A stretch of DNA of 64,000 nt, taken from Methylotenera_A sp046594915. GTDB lineage: Bacteria > Pseudomonadota > Gammaproteobacteria > Burkholderiales > Methylophilaceae. The notes beneath the pieces are model-generated. The model was not told where the DNA came from and did no database searches. It saw only the letters and a program-made list of their open reading frames with translations. Of this stretch, positions 43,017 to 51,955 are shown piece after piece; positions within the stretch are counted from its first letter, which is position 1; every line of letters starts with the position of its first letter. The position numbers and the translations under genes were made by a program. The stretch is from assembly GCA_046594915.1 (NCBI GenBank), contig JBKJRC010000013.1, positions 5,623 through 69,622 on the forward strand, in the 5' to 3' direction.

Positions 43017-44405
43017 ATGAAACCAATTTGGATTTTAGATGATGACAAATCGATTCGCTGGGTGTTTGAAAAAGCCCTGGCGCGCACCGATTTAGAGTTT
43101 AAAACGTTCTCATCCGTGGCCGAAGCACTTAACGCGCTCAATCGCGAACAACCGCAGGTTGTCGTCAGCGACATCCGCATGCCTAATGGCTCTGGGCTGG
43201 ATTTTTTAGCCGAGATTAAACAACGCTATCCTGATATTCCCGTGATTATCATGACCGCCTATTCTGATTTAGAAAGCGCAGTTGCCGCTTTTCAGGGCGG
43301 TGCATTTGAATACTTGGCCAAGCCGTTTGACGTAGACCAAGCGATAGATGTGATAAAGCGTGCGGTGGAAGAAAGTATGCGCCAGGCAGTCGATAATGTG
43401 GTGTTAGAAGAAACGCCTGAGATTATTGGACAAGCACCTGCGATGCAAGAGGTTTTTCGTGCCATTGGCAGGTTAAGTCGCTCGCATGCGACCGTATTAA
43501 TTAATGGCGAATCGGGTAGTGGTAAAGAATTAGTCGCCAGTGCGCTGCATAAGCACAGCCCGCGCGCAGAAAAACCGTTTATCGCCATTAACACCGCGGC
43601 AATTCCAAAAGACTTATTAGAATCTGAATTATTCGGCCATGAGCGCGGGGCGTTTACAGGTGCCGCAGCAGCGCGGCGCGGTCGATTTGAACAGGCTGAT
43701 AACGGTACGCTTTTTTTAGATGAAATCGGTGACATGCCAGCGGATTTGCAAACGCGATTATTGCGCGTGTTAAGTGACGGTCAATTTTATCGCGTTGGCG
43801 GCCACCAACCGCTTAAAGTGAATGTGCGCGTGATTGCTGCTACGCATCAAGACTTGGAGGAGCGAGTCAAGCTGGGATTATTTCGCGAAGATTTGTTTCA
43901 TCGTTTAAATGTAATTCGTTTGCGTTTGCCGCCGCTGCGCGAACGGCGCGAAGATATTCCGCATTTAACCAAACACTTTTTAGCGCAAAGCGCCATTCAA
44001 TTAGGCGTAGAGCCGAAACAATTATCCGCCGCGGCGTTGCGTTATTTAACCGCGGTCAATTGGAGTGGCAATGTACGCCAGCTCGAAAATGTGTGCCATT
44101 GGTTAACCGTGATGGCGCCAGGACAAAACGTCGATGTAGTAGATTTGCCGCCAGAATTGAAAGAAGACACCAGCAAAACTATTACTGCGAATTCGTGGCA
44201 AGAAGCACTAGCACAAGAAGTATCAGATGCGCTTAATCGCGGCGAGCAAAATTTACTAGAAACGCGCACCAAAGATTTTGAGCGTGTGATGATTATTAAA
44301 GCGCTACAACATACGGATGGCCGCCGTATCGAAGCGGCGAATCAACTTGGCATGGGTCGCAATACGTTAACACGTAAAATTCAAGAGTTGGATATCAAAG
44401 GATAG
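43017..44405 (+). CDS. glnG: NtrC (GlnG) sigma-54 dependent response regulator
   Basis: Enhancer-binding activator of 462 residues. Receiver domain at 1-120 with the phosphoacceptor Asp in VVVSDIRMPNGSGLDF. AAA+ domain at about 140-370 with Walker A NGESGSGKELVA, the sigma-54 contact loop ERGAFTGA and GTLFLDEIGDMP. C-terminal Fis-type HTH ends RIEAANQLGMGRNTLTRKIQEL. It should act on the glnA upstream sites found 3.5 kb away. Confidence 0.97.
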   Translation: MKPIWILDDDKSIRWVFEKALARTDLEFKTFSSVAEALNALNREQPQVVVSDIRMPNGSGLDFLAEIKQRYPDIPVIIMTAYSDLESAVAAFQGGAFEYLAKPFDVDQAIDVIKRAVEESMRQAVDNVVLEETPEIIGQAPAMQEVFRAIGRLSRSHATVLINGESGSGKELVASALHKHSPRAEKPFIAINTAAIPKDLLESELFGHERGAFTGAAAARRGRFEQADNGTLFLDEIGDMPADLQTRLLRVLSDGQFYRVGGHQPLKVNVRVIAATHQDLEERVKLGLFREDLFHRLNVIRLRLPPLRERREDIPHLTKHFLAQSAIQLGVEPKQLSAAALRYLTAVNWSGNVRQLENVCHWLTVMAPGQNVDVVDLPPELKEDTSKTITANSWQEALAQEVSDALNRGEQNLLETRTKDFERVMIIKALQHTDGRRIEAANQLGMGRNTLTRKIQELDIKG

Positions 44406-44580
44406 ATGACGCTATATAAATTAAGTAATCTAACTAAAAAACGATTTTCAGATGATTTTAAAATTCCCCCTATTGTCCATTCACAAAAAATACAATCTCA
44501 ACAATCTCACACAGCATACCCAGCGTTGAAAAATCAGGATTAGCAGGTAAAGTTTATGCCAGATTTAACCGTAAAATTGC

Positions 44581-46248
44581 TTATCCTGCACAACAGGATA
44601 ACTGTTTCACATCCTTAAAGAAGGTCAAGGCACACAACTTGAGCCCTTCTACCATCGTCAAGTAAGGAAATAATTCTTGGGTTAAACTTTGGACGGTCAT
44701 GCGGTGACGGATGGCGAGTACAGCAGTTTGAATCATTTCACTCGCCTCTGCCGCTAATATTTGCACACCAACAATTCGACCAGTTTCTTGTTCAGCGACG
44801 ATTTTAATAAATCCCGTTGTATCAAAATTGGCCAATGCACGTGGTACATTTTCAAGGCCTAATTTTCGACTTTCAACTTTTAAACCTTCTGCCCTCGCCT
44901 GTTGTTCTGTCAGGCCAACGGTAGCGACTTGTGGGTCGCTAAAAATCACTGCCGGCATGGTCAGAAGATCTAATGATGCTTCATTCCCTAACATATTGCG
45001 TGCCGCTATTTTCCCAGATGCAGCGGCCACGTAGACGTATTGCGGTAATGTGGTGCAATCACCTACGGCAAAGATATTCGGTGAAGAAGAACGCATGTGT
45101 GGATCGACAATGACTTCACCCTGTGAGGTCATCTTCACTGCAATAGTTTCCAAGCCTAAATCTGTTGTATTGGGTGTGCGCCCAGCGGCAACAAATAGCT
45201 GGTTTCCACTTATGGCCTGGTCACCCACAGTCAATTGAAACATTTGGTTCTCATACTTTACATGATCAACAATTGCGTGAGTCATGACGACCATACCCTC
45301 AGCTACAAGGGCTTTTTGCAAGGTGTCTGCAATGTCAGGGTCTTCTTGAGAGAGCAAAGTTGAGCGTGCTAGCATGGTCACTTTGGCACCTAGTCGTAAA
45401 AACGCTTGTGCAATCTCAACGGCCACTACAGATGCCCCCAACACAATCAGATGTTTAGGTATTTCTGTGGCGATGAGTGCCGTTGTAGAAGTCCAATAAG
45501 GCGTATCCGCTAAGCCAGCAATGGGTGGTAACGCTGGACTACGTCCTGTAGCAATTAGAAAGCGCTCTGCTGTCATTATTTGCTTAGTGCCGTCTTCTTT
45601 TGTCACGATGACAGTATTGGCGTCTTTGAAACGTGCACGCCCTTTGATTAAATTAATCTCCGGATTACTCTCAAGAATAGATTCGTACTTCTCATGACGC
45701 AATTCATCAACCCTTGCCTGCTGCTGTACCACCAGTTTTGCACGATCAATGCTGGGCACATGTTTTTCAATGCCAGAGAACGGATGATGTGCTTGCTGAT
45801 GCGCCATTTGTGCCGCTCGAATCATGATTTTGGAAGGTACGCAGCCTACATTGACGCAAGTGCCACCAATCGTACCCGCTTCAATCATAGTAACTTGCGC
45901 GCCCAGATCTTTGGCTTCCAGTGCTGCTGCAAATGCGGCCGAACCACTGCCGATGATGACAATGTTGAGTGGTTTATGACGCGACTTTACTGTTGCTGGT
46001 AATGCTGCTGATGGCGTGTCATCCAATGCGGCGCTATTTAATTCAGCATTATAGCCAGCAGTTTGGACGGTTTTGATCAGCGTTTTAACATTAATATCCG
46101 TTTCAGGTTTTACTGTTACTTGCGCTAGTTTCTTGGCATAAGATACTGATGCGTTATGCACACCTGCTACTTTTGATAAAGCGGCTTCAAGAGTGCTTGC
46201 ACAGTGATCACACGTCATACCACTAATGTTGAGATTGATTGCGTTCAT
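44581..46248 (-). CDS. merA: MerA, mercuric ion reductase
   Basis: Flavin disulfide reductase that converts Hg(II) to volatile Hg(0); 555 residues. The N-terminal NmerA metal-binding domain carries GMTCDHCAS. The catalytic core has the redox-active pair in GGTCVNVGCVPSKIMIRAA and an FAD-binding GSGSAAFAAALEA. The C-terminal pair of adjacent cysteines, KQLSCCAG, that delivers Hg to the active site is intact. Last gene of merT-merP-merA; 1 bp after merP. All residues needed for activity are visible. Confidence 0.97.
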   Translation of the reverse strand: MNAINLNISGMTCDHCASTLEAALSKVAGVHNASVSYAKKLAQVTVKPETDINVKTLIKTVQTAGYNAELNSAALDDTPSAALPATVKSRHKPLNIVIIGSGSAAFAAALEAKDLGAQVTMIEAGTIGGTCVNVGCVPSKIMIRAAQMAHQQAHHPFSGIEKHVPSIDRAKLVVQQQARVDELRHEKYESILESNPEINLIKGRARFKDANTVIVTKEDGTKQIMTAERFLIATGRSPALPPIAGLADTPYWTSTTALIATEIPKHLIVLGASVVAVEIAQAFLRLGAKVTMLARSTLLSQEDPDIADTLQKALVAEGMVVMTHAIVDHVKYENQMFQLTVGDQAISGNQLFVAAGRTPNTTDLGLETIAVKMTSQGEVIVDPHMRSSSPNIFAVGDCTTLPQYVYVAAASGKIAARNMLGNEASLDLLTMPAVIFSDPQVATVGLTEQQARAEGLKVESRKLGLENVPRALANFDTTGFIKIVAEQETGRIVGVQILAAEASEMIQTAVLAIRHRMTVQSLTQELFPYLTMVEGLKLCALTFFKDVKQLSCCAG

Positions 46249-46249
46249 A

Positions 46250-46558
46250 TTAACGAGTCTTTTTTAAGGATGTGTTAATTACAGTGGATGGGTAACCAGC
46301 ATGCGCCGTGGCATCGGTCAGCTTTTGCAAAGTGGTTTGGGTATCGTCGAAGCTGACCACTGCCTGCTTAAGTTTAAGGTTGGTTGTGACCTGCTGCACA
46401 CCCTTAACTTTACTAAGCGCTTTCTTGACGGTGACAGGACAAGAAGAACACGTCATGCCGGCCACCTCAAGTGTGACTTGCTGATTTGCCGCGTATGTAA
46501 AAATTGAAGTGCTCAACGCAGTCACAAATGCGGTGGTTAAAATAATGGATTTCAACAT
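46250..46558 (-). CDS. merP: MerP, periplasmic mercuric ion-binding protein
   Basis: Small periplasmic carrier of 102 residues from ATG 46558, which has AGGAAA ten bases upstream; a longer frame from 46609 overlaps merT and lacks a ribosome site. Signal peptide ends at about TYAA. The HMA fold carries GMTCSSCPVTVKKALSKVKG with both metal cysteines. It hands Hg(II) to MerT. Lies 10 bp after merT. Confidence 0.95.
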   Translation of the reverse strand: MLKSIILTTAFVTALSTSIFTYAANQQVTLEVAGMTCSSCPVTVKKALSKVKGVQQVTTNLKLKQAVVSFDDTQTTLQKLTDATAHAGYPSTVINTSLKKTR

Positions 46559-46568
46559 GGATAATTTC

Positions 46569-46925
46569 CTATTCAAGAAAGGTAACGAAATAAGGATAAA
46601 GTAGAGCAATCAACACCAGCACAGACACTAGCCAAAATATAATGCGATAGTTTCTGTTGGTCTGTGGTTTGGCACACAATGTATTCGGTAAACAATCATT
46701 TGCAGGCTTTGCTGAATAGATGTTGCGATAGGCCAAAGCCATGCAGATGAAAGCAATGCCGATGAAGATGGGTCTATACGGTTCGAGCAGCGTCAGATTC
46801 GATATCCAAGCGCCGCCAATACTTAAGCTGATTAAAATCAGTGGTCCTAAACAACAAGCAGAAGCTGCAATGGCAGCGACAGCACCACCAATGAGCGTGG
46901 TATTGGCTAATTTATCTTGTGCCAT
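46569..46925 (-). CDS. merT: MerT, mercuric ion membrane transporter
   Basis: Inner-membrane Hg(II) importer of 118 residues with three helices. The vicinal pair SACCLGPL in the first helix and a second pair of cysteines in NDCLPNTLCAK in the loop after helix 2 are the expected Hg ligands. First gene of the operon, divergent from merR with the shared operator in the 91-bp gap. Confidence 0.95.
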   Translation of the reverse strand: MAQDKLANTTLIGGAVAAIAASACCLGPLILISLSIGGAWISNLTLLEPYRPIFIGIAFICMALAYRNIYSAKPANDCLPNTLCAKPQTNRNYRIIFWLVSVLVLIALLYPYFVTFLE

Positions 46926-46954
46926 AAAATCTCCATCTGTAGAATTAAAAGCGT

Positions 46955-46986
46955 ACTATAAAGGCTGTACTATAGTACGATGTCAA
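46955..46986 (-). promoter_or_regulatory. mer operator/promoter with MerR-type long spacer
   Basis: On the minus strand TTGACA (46986-46981) and a -10 at about 46961-46955 are separated by 19-20 bp. The perfect palindrome GTACTATAGTAC (46967-46978) fills the spacer. This overlong spacing with a central dyad is the hallmark of MerR-activated promoters. Confidence 0.85.
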
Positions 46987-47016
46987 GCTGTTTTAGGATT
47001 TATTCAAGGCAATGTG

Positions 47017-47415
47017 ATGCAATCAAAATTAACCATCGGCAAAGTAGCCAAAGCAGCTGCCGTCAATATTGAAACGATCCGGTTTTATCAGCGTAAAGGC
47101 TTAATCGCAGAACCGCCTAAAGTATTAGGTGGCTTTCGTTATTACTCAGAAAAATGCATTGAGCACATACATTTTATTAAACGCGCACAGGCGATTGGTT
47201 TTACGCTAGAGGAGATTAAAGCGTTACTAGACATGCAAGCTTGTGATGCTTGCCAGCAAACGCACGATGCCTCATTGATCAAATTAAATATGGTGAATGC
47301 CAGAATCGCTGAACTTGAGCGTATCCGCGAAACGCTTCAAGAGCTGATTGGAAAATGCGAAAAAGACAATTACGCGACAGCCTGTCCAATTATTGATTCT
47401 TTGCAACAACACTAG
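47017..47415 (+). CDS. merR: MerR, Hg(II)-responsive regulator
   Basis: Dimeric activator/repressor of 132 residues from ATG 47017; the frame is open further upstream, but that part would run through merT and the operator. The winged-helix start is KLTIGKVAKAAAVNIETIRFYQRKGL. The Hg-binding cysteines are visible in LLDMQACDACQQTHD and in the C-terminal ATACPIID, with one at the start of the dimer helix region. The arrangement of Cys differs slightly from Tn501 MerR, so metal specificity should be taken as likely Hg from context. Confidence 0.9.
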   Translation: MQSKLTIGKVAKAAAVNIETIRFYQRKGLIAEPPKVLGGFRYYSEKCIEHIHFIKRAQAIGFTLEEIKALLDMQACDACQQTHDASLIKLNMVNARIAELERIRETLQELIGKCEKDNYATACPIIDSLQQH

Positions 47416-47684
47416 TCGGGGCGGTGCGGCTGGTTTCTGTATTCAGATAAAGGATAAGCATCTGGTAGGTTAAAGCGCTTTAAATATCGAATATGTCAAT
47501 TTTTAGAAATGACCACATCCATTTGGTAGCATTACCCAAAAATCATCCTTTGTCCAGGGACAAAATCCCCCAACAGCGGACTTGAAATTGTTGCTTAGCA
47601 TGTGTTTCAAGTTGTGAGCAATACCATGTCATATTGGTGAGAATACCGATGCACTTTCGCCCACATCCAAAATGGTTAAGGCGG
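47416..47684. other. Non-coding stretch between merR and prfA
   Basis: A 269-bp stretch with no credible ORF, tRNA or terminator. A 67-codon frame on the minus strand overlaps prfA and resembles nothing I know. It may be a worn-out remnant at the edge of the acquired mer block; I see nothing definite in it. Confidence 0.4.
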
Positions 47685-48767
47685 TTAATTATCCTCACCC
47701 AAACTCGCCAGTAAATCTGCCTGATGTTCGGCTGATAACGCGCCAATCAGCTCATCCATATCACCTTCTGTAATCGCATCAATTTTATATAAGGTTAAAT
47801 TGATGCGATGATCGGTAATGCGGCCTTGCGGGTAGTTGTAGGTGCGGATGCGCTCACTTCTATCTCCACTGCCAATCAAGCTTTTACGTTCACTGGCAAT
47901 TGCGCTGTTTTGTGCATCCACTTGTTTCGATTTAATACGTGCCGCTAAAACGGCTAAGGCTTGCGCTTTGTTGGCATGCTGGCTGCGGCCTTCCTGACAC
48001 TCCACCACAATGCCAGTCGGCGCATGCGTAATACGCACAGCGGAATCGGTTTTATTAATATGCTGGCCACCTGCGCCAGATGCTCTATAAGTATCAATGC
48101 GAATATCGGCTGGATTGATGATGGTATCGTTGATTTCATCTGCTTCTGCCAGCACAGCAACTGTGCATGCGCTGGTGTGAATGCGGCCTTGCGTTTCGGT
48201 ATCTGGCACGCGTTGCACACGGTGTACGCCCGATTCAAACTTCATTTTAGAATAGGCGCCGTAACCTTCAATTTTGGCGATAATTTCCTTGTAGCCGCCC
48301 ACTTCTGATTCGTTTGCCGACATAATCTCGACCTTCCATTTTTGGCGATCGGCATAGCGGCTATACATGCGATATAAATCGCCGCAAAACAAGCCAGATT
48401 CGTCTCCACCCGTACCTGCACGAATTTCTAAGAAGATATTTTTATCGTCATTGGGGTCTTTTGGCAGTAATAATTTTTGTAAATCCAGCTCTACTTTTTC
48501 CAGCGTTGCCTTGCCGTTATCGATTTCTTCCTGCGCAAACTCTTTCATGTCAGGGTCGCTTAACATGTTTTGCGCTTCTTTTATATCGGCTTCGGCTTTT
48601 TCATACAAATGATATTGCTCAACGATTGGCGTAATTTCGGCGTGTTCTTGGGTAATTTTTCGATAATTATCCATATTATTGGTCACACCTTCACTGCTCA
48701 TTAGGCGATTTAGTTCTTCTAAGCGCTCGCTTAAAGTAGCGAGCTTTCTAATCATGCTGGGTTTCAT
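47685..48767 (-). CDS. prfA: Peptide chain release factor 1
   Basis: Class I release factor for UAA and UAG, 360 residues. GGQ motif in YRASGAGGQHINKTDSAVR near 230 triggers peptidyl-tRNA hydrolysis; the tripeptide anticodon region lies near 185-195. Conserved RVPDTETQGRIHTSACTVAV. The upstream hemA gene ends 40 bp before it on the same strand, the widespread hemA-prfA order. Confidence 0.97.
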   Translation of the reverse strand: MKPSMIRKLATLSERLEELNRLMSSEGVTNNMDNYRKITQEHAEITPIVEQYHLYEKAEADIKEAQNMLSDPDMKEFAQEEIDNGKATLEKVELDLQKLLLPKDPNDDKNIFLEIRAGTGGDESGLFCGDLYRMYSRYADRQKWKVEIMSANESEVGGYKEIIAKIEGYGAYSKMKFESGVHRVQRVPDTETQGRIHTSACTVAVLAEADEINDTIINPADIRIDTYRASGAGGQHINKTDSAVRITHAPTGIVVECQEGRSQHANKAQALAVLAARIKSKQVDAQNSAIASERKSLIGSGDRSERIRTYNYPQGRITDHRINLTLYKIDAITEGDMDELIGALSAEHQADLLASLGEDN

Positions 48768-48807
48768 GCTAGGTTTCTTTTTTTTAAGGTATTTTAAGTG
48801 TTAAGTA

Positions 48808-50067
48808 TTAGTTTTTAATATGGTACAACTGGCGCAATAACTGTTCCAATCGCGCGTGCTCATCGCCATGTGCAGCATTAAGCGCGTGGCTAGGCGCGTG
48901 CAAAAACTTGTTGGTCAGCGCGTTACTCAATATATCCAGCACAATGGCGGGATTTTCGCCTTTTTGAATCAACTTAAGCGCTTTTTCTAGCTCATTTAAT
49001 CGCACTGCTTCTGCCTGATCACGCAAGGCTTTAATGGTTGGCACCGCATCGCGTTTTTTCAGCCACTGCATAAAGCCTTCAACGCGCGCAGCCACAATCA
49101 TTTCAGCATTAATCGCTGCTTCCTGGCGATTTTCCATGCCATCATTCACCACTTGCGCTAAATCGTCCACGCTGTATAAAAAAACATCATCCAATTGCGC
49201 CACTTCTGGCTCAATATCGCGCGGCACGGCTAAATCAACCATAAACATCGGGCGATGACGACGCGCTTTAATCGCGCGCTCTACCATGCCCAAACCCACA
49301 ATCGGCAACTGGCTGGCAGTGCTGGTAATCACAATATCAAATTCGGCAAAACGTGCCGGCAAATCGTTAAGTAAAATCGCCTCGGCATGAATGTTTTGTG
49401 CAGCGATTTTTGTGGCCAATTGTGCGCCGCGCTCAATGGTGCGATTGGCCACAGTGATCGATTTGGGGCGTTGCGCGGCAAAATGATCTGCGCACAGCTC
49501 AATCATTTCGCCAGCACCAATCAATAGCACGTTTTGCGCTTTAATATCGCCAAAAATACGTTGTGCCAGTTTAACTGCCGCCGCCGCCATCGATATCGAA
49601 CTGCCACCAATATCGGTATTGGTACGCACTTCTTTGGCCACTTCAAACGTGCGTTGAAACAATTTATGCAACAACGTGCCTAGCGTGCCTGCATCTTGCG
49701 CGATTTTTACCGATTGCTTAAATTGACCTAGAATCTGCGGCTCGCCCAGCACCATGCTATCTAAGCCAGAAGCCACACGAAACGCGTGTTTGACTGCTTC
49801 TTGATTGCTTAAGGTGTAGGTGTAAGGCTGAATATGCTTAAAATCTAAGCGGTGATAGTGCGCTAGCCAATTTACAATTGGCTCGGGCGTGGCCGATTGC
49901 ACATAAATTTCGGTGCGATTGCAGGTAGATAAAATAGCCGCTTCCGCCACATTTTGTGCGGTTAAATCGCTTAATGCATGGCGTAGAATATCGTTGTTAA
50001 ACGCGACATGTTCACGGATTGAAATAGGGGCAGTGGTGTGATTGACACCAATTGTATAAAGCTGCAT
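48808..50067 (-). CDS. hemA: Glutamyl-tRNA reductase
   Basis: First enzyme of the C5 route to tetrapyrroles, reducing Glu-tRNA to glutamate-1-semialdehyde; 419 residues. The catalytic Cys is in AAILSTCNRTEIYVQ (near 50) and the conserved VASGLDSMVLGEPQILGQFK follows. NADPH domain: NVLLIGAGEMIELCADHF. The C-terminal dimerisation helix is Leu/Arg-rich. hemB lies 9 kb away in this window. Divergent from rpe with a repeat array in the 180-bp gap. Confidence 0.97.
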   Translation of the reverse strand: MQLYTIGVNHTTAPISIREHVAFNNDILRHALSDLTAQNVAEAAILSTCNRTEIYVQSATPEPIVNWLAHYHRLDFKHIQPYTYTLSNQEAVKHAFRVASGLDSMVLGEPQILGQFKQSVKIAQDAGTLGTLLHKLFQRTFEVAKEVRTNTDIGGSSISMAAAAVKLAQRIFGDIKAQNVLLIGAGEMIELCADHFAAQRPKSITVANRTIERGAQLATKIAAQNIHAEAILLNDLPARFAEFDIVITSTASQLPIVGLGMVERAIKARRHRPMFMVDLAVPRDIEPEVAQLDDVFLYSVDDLAQVVNDGMENRQEAAINAEMIVAARVEGFMQWLKKRDAVPTIKALRDQAEAVRLNELEKALKLIQKGENPAIVLDILSNALTNKFLHAPSHALNAAHGDEHARLEQLLRQLYHIKN

Positions 50068-50144
50068 TGTGTAATTTTGAAGTATCAGCTTATGTTAAGC
50101 AAGAAATAGCGTTAAAATAACGGTTTACAATCAATTTGGTTACG

Positions 50145-50208
50145 CTTAAATTTGGTGGCCCTTAAATTTATGGACACTTAAATTGAGCCTGACTTAATTA
50201 AAATAATT
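50145..50208. repeat. 16-bp periodic CTTAAATT array between hemA and rpe
   Basis: CTTAAATT occurs at 50145, 50161 and 50177 and a variant CTTAATTA at 50193, each exactly 16 bp after the last. The intervening eight bases differ. It lies 40-100 bp before the rpe start codon and could be a regulator-binding array or an old degenerate tandem repeat. Confidence 0.7.
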
Positions 50209-50247
50209 TACTATTTAAATGGATATAGGAAATATTGGATAGCTACC

Positions 50248-50955
50248 ATGGATAAAACTTATAGAATTGCCCCTAGTATTCTTTCTGCAAACTTTGCCAA
50301 ACTCGGCCAGGAGATTGAAGATGTGATTAACTCAGGTACCGATATTGTGCATTTTGATGTGATGGACAACCATTACGTGCCAAACTTAACCATCGGGCCT
50401 TTGGTGTGTGACGCCATTCGCGAGACGGCGCAAAAAGTGGGCGCATTAATCGATGTGCATTTAATGGTTAAGCCGGTCGACCGCATTATTCCTGATTTTG
50501 CCAAAGCCGGCGCGAATATTATTACCTTTCACCCAGAAGCTTCTGACCACATTGACCGCAGCTTGGCGATGGTGCGTGATTTAGGCTGTAAATCTGGCCT
50601 GGTATTTAACCCAGCAACACCGCTACACTATTTAGACCATGTGATGGACAAGGTGGACATGATCCTTTTCATGAGTGTAAATCCTGGTTTTGGTGGTCAA
50701 AAATTTATTCCAGAAACGTTAGAAAAACTCAAACTCGCCCGCGCGCGCATCGATGCTTATTATGAAAAAACTGGTCGTCAAATCTGGCTTGAAGTAGATG
50801 GCGGAGTTAACGCTCAAAACATTGCCGAAATTGCGCGAGCAGGGGCTGATACATTTGTAGCAGGTAGCGCAATTTTTGGTGCGCCGGGTGAGAATGACAG
50901 AAACCGTTACGATACGGTAGTCAGCGCGATGCGTGCTTCGTTAGCGAGTGTTTAA
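50248..50955 (+). CDS. rpe: Ribulose-phosphate 3-epimerase
   Basis: TIM-barrel epimerase linking ribulose 5-phosphate and xylulose 5-phosphate, also part of the ribulose monophosphate cycle in methylotrophs; 235 residues. Motifs IAPSILSANFAKLG, HFDVMDNHYVPNLT, HLMVKPVDRI, MSVNPGFGGQKFIPETL and EVDGGVNAQNI contain the metal and phosphate ligands. First of the rpe-gph-trpE group. Confidence 0.97.
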   Translation: MDKTYRIAPSILSANFAKLGQEIEDVINSGTDIVHFDVMDNHYVPNLTIGPLVCDAIRETAQKVGALIDVHLMVKPVDRIIPDFAKAGANIITFHPEASDHIDRSLAMVRDLGCKSGLVFNPATPLHYLDHVMDKVDMILFMSVNPGFGGQKFIPETLEKLKLARARIDAYYEKTGRQIWLEVDGGVNAQNIAEIARAGADTFVAGSAIFGAPGENDRNRYDTVVSAMRASLASV

Positions 50956-51104
50956 AAATTAAGAGATCGAAACAACACCTTATTCTGGATATCGTTGTTA
51001 CACTGAAATTAATTACTCACCTACTTTTTGTATGCTTCGTATTTAATTTCTGTACACGCCTAGTCTTGTTTAGATATTTTAATTTTTTAAAGTGTTAACT
51101 AGCT

Positions 51105-51812
51105 TTGAAATTTAAGGTAAAAGCCGTCATGATCGATCTTGACGGCACCTTGATTCACACCGCGCCTGAAATCGCACGCGCGGCAAATCTCATGTTGTCC
51201 GCGTTAAATCTGCCTGACTTAACTGCTAAAAAAGTCGAAAATTTCATTGGTGAAGGCGCTGCTAGCTTGATTGTGCGCTGTTTAGCGCAACAGCTTGATA
51301 CGGAACCGACACAGGATTTACTAGCTAAAGCAAATCCCTTATTTTTTGACGCTTATGCACAAATCGTGGCAGAAAGTAAACCTTATCCGCAAGTTGTTGA
51401 GGCTTTACAGGCGCTTGAGAAAACAGGCGTGAAAATGGCTTGTATTACCAATAAGCCAAGTGCTTTTACCCTGCCGCTGCTAGAAAAAAGTGATTTGTTG
51501 CGCTATTTTAATGTGGTAGTTGCGGGCGATACTTTACCCAAAAAGAAACCCGAACCTGATCAGATTTTTTATATTTGTGAAAAATTTTCTGTTTTGCCGC
51601 ATGAAACCGTGTTAATCGGCGATTCTAAAACTGATATTGCAGCGGCACGCAATGCAGGCTGCCGCATATTTGCCGTGCCTTACGGCTACAATCAAGGGTA
51701 TAGTATAGATATTGGCTCTGTAGATGCGTTAATTAGTCAATTGAAAGACGCACTAGATTTAATGGATATTGAACAGTCAGTATCGGGTTTGAATAACAAT
51801 CACTGCCAATAA
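51105..51812 (+). CDS. gph: Phosphoglycolate phosphatase (HAD family)
   Basis: HAD hydrolase of 235 residues. Motif I VMIDLDGTLIHT holds the nucleophilic Asp, motif II is CITNKPS, and motif IV is VLIGDSKTDIAAARNAG. The start is a TTG at 51105; the next ATG (51129) would remove most of the first beta strand, so the TTG is preferred. It sits between rpe and trpE as in many betaproteobacteria. The specific substrate is inferred from this context. Confidence 0.9.
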   Translation: MKFKVKAVMIDLDGTLIHTAPEIARAANLMLSALNLPDLTAKKVENFIGEGAASLIVRCLAQQLDTEPTQDLLAKANPLFFDAYAQIVAESKPYPQVVEALQALEKTGVKMACITNKPSAFTLPLLEKSDLLRYFNVVVAGDTLPKKKPEPDQIFYICEKFSVLPHETVLIGDSKTDIAAARNAGCRIFAVPYGYNQGYSIDIGSVDALISQLKDALDLMDIEQSVSGLNNNHCQ

Positions 51813-51818
51813 TTAAAT

Positions 51819-51875
51819 ATGTATTTCCTAAATAACAATGAAACATTAAGTTGGCGATGGTGGCGAGACTTGTAA
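51819..51875 (+). CDS. trpL: trp operon leader peptide
   Basis: Eighteen-residue frame, MYFLNNNETLSWRWWRDL, starting 6 bp after the gph stop and ending 80 bp before trpE. Three of its residues (12, 14, 15) are Trp, as expected of an attenuation leader. The segment over the Trp codons (ATGGTG, 51857-51862) can pair with CACCAT near 51910. No intrinsic terminator with a T run is visible before trpE, so the regulation may differ from the classical scheme or use Rho or translational control. No good ribosome site; coupling to gph is possible. Confidence 0.75.
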   Translation: MYFLNNNETLSWRWWRDL

Positions 51876-51955
51876 ATAAAAAGTAGATTAATCATCCACT
51901 TATACCTGCAACACCATGTAGACCAAGATAACTGTAGAAACCTTTTAGGAAATTT

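Noticed and set aside
46741..47016. Longer MerR reading frame starting at 46741
   Set aside because: It would run antisense through merT and across the operator; the MerR fold begins at 47017.
47543..47746. 67-codon minus-strand ORF after merR, possible transposase remnant
   Set aside because: Overlaps the 3' end of prfA in another frame and shows no recognisable transposase motif.
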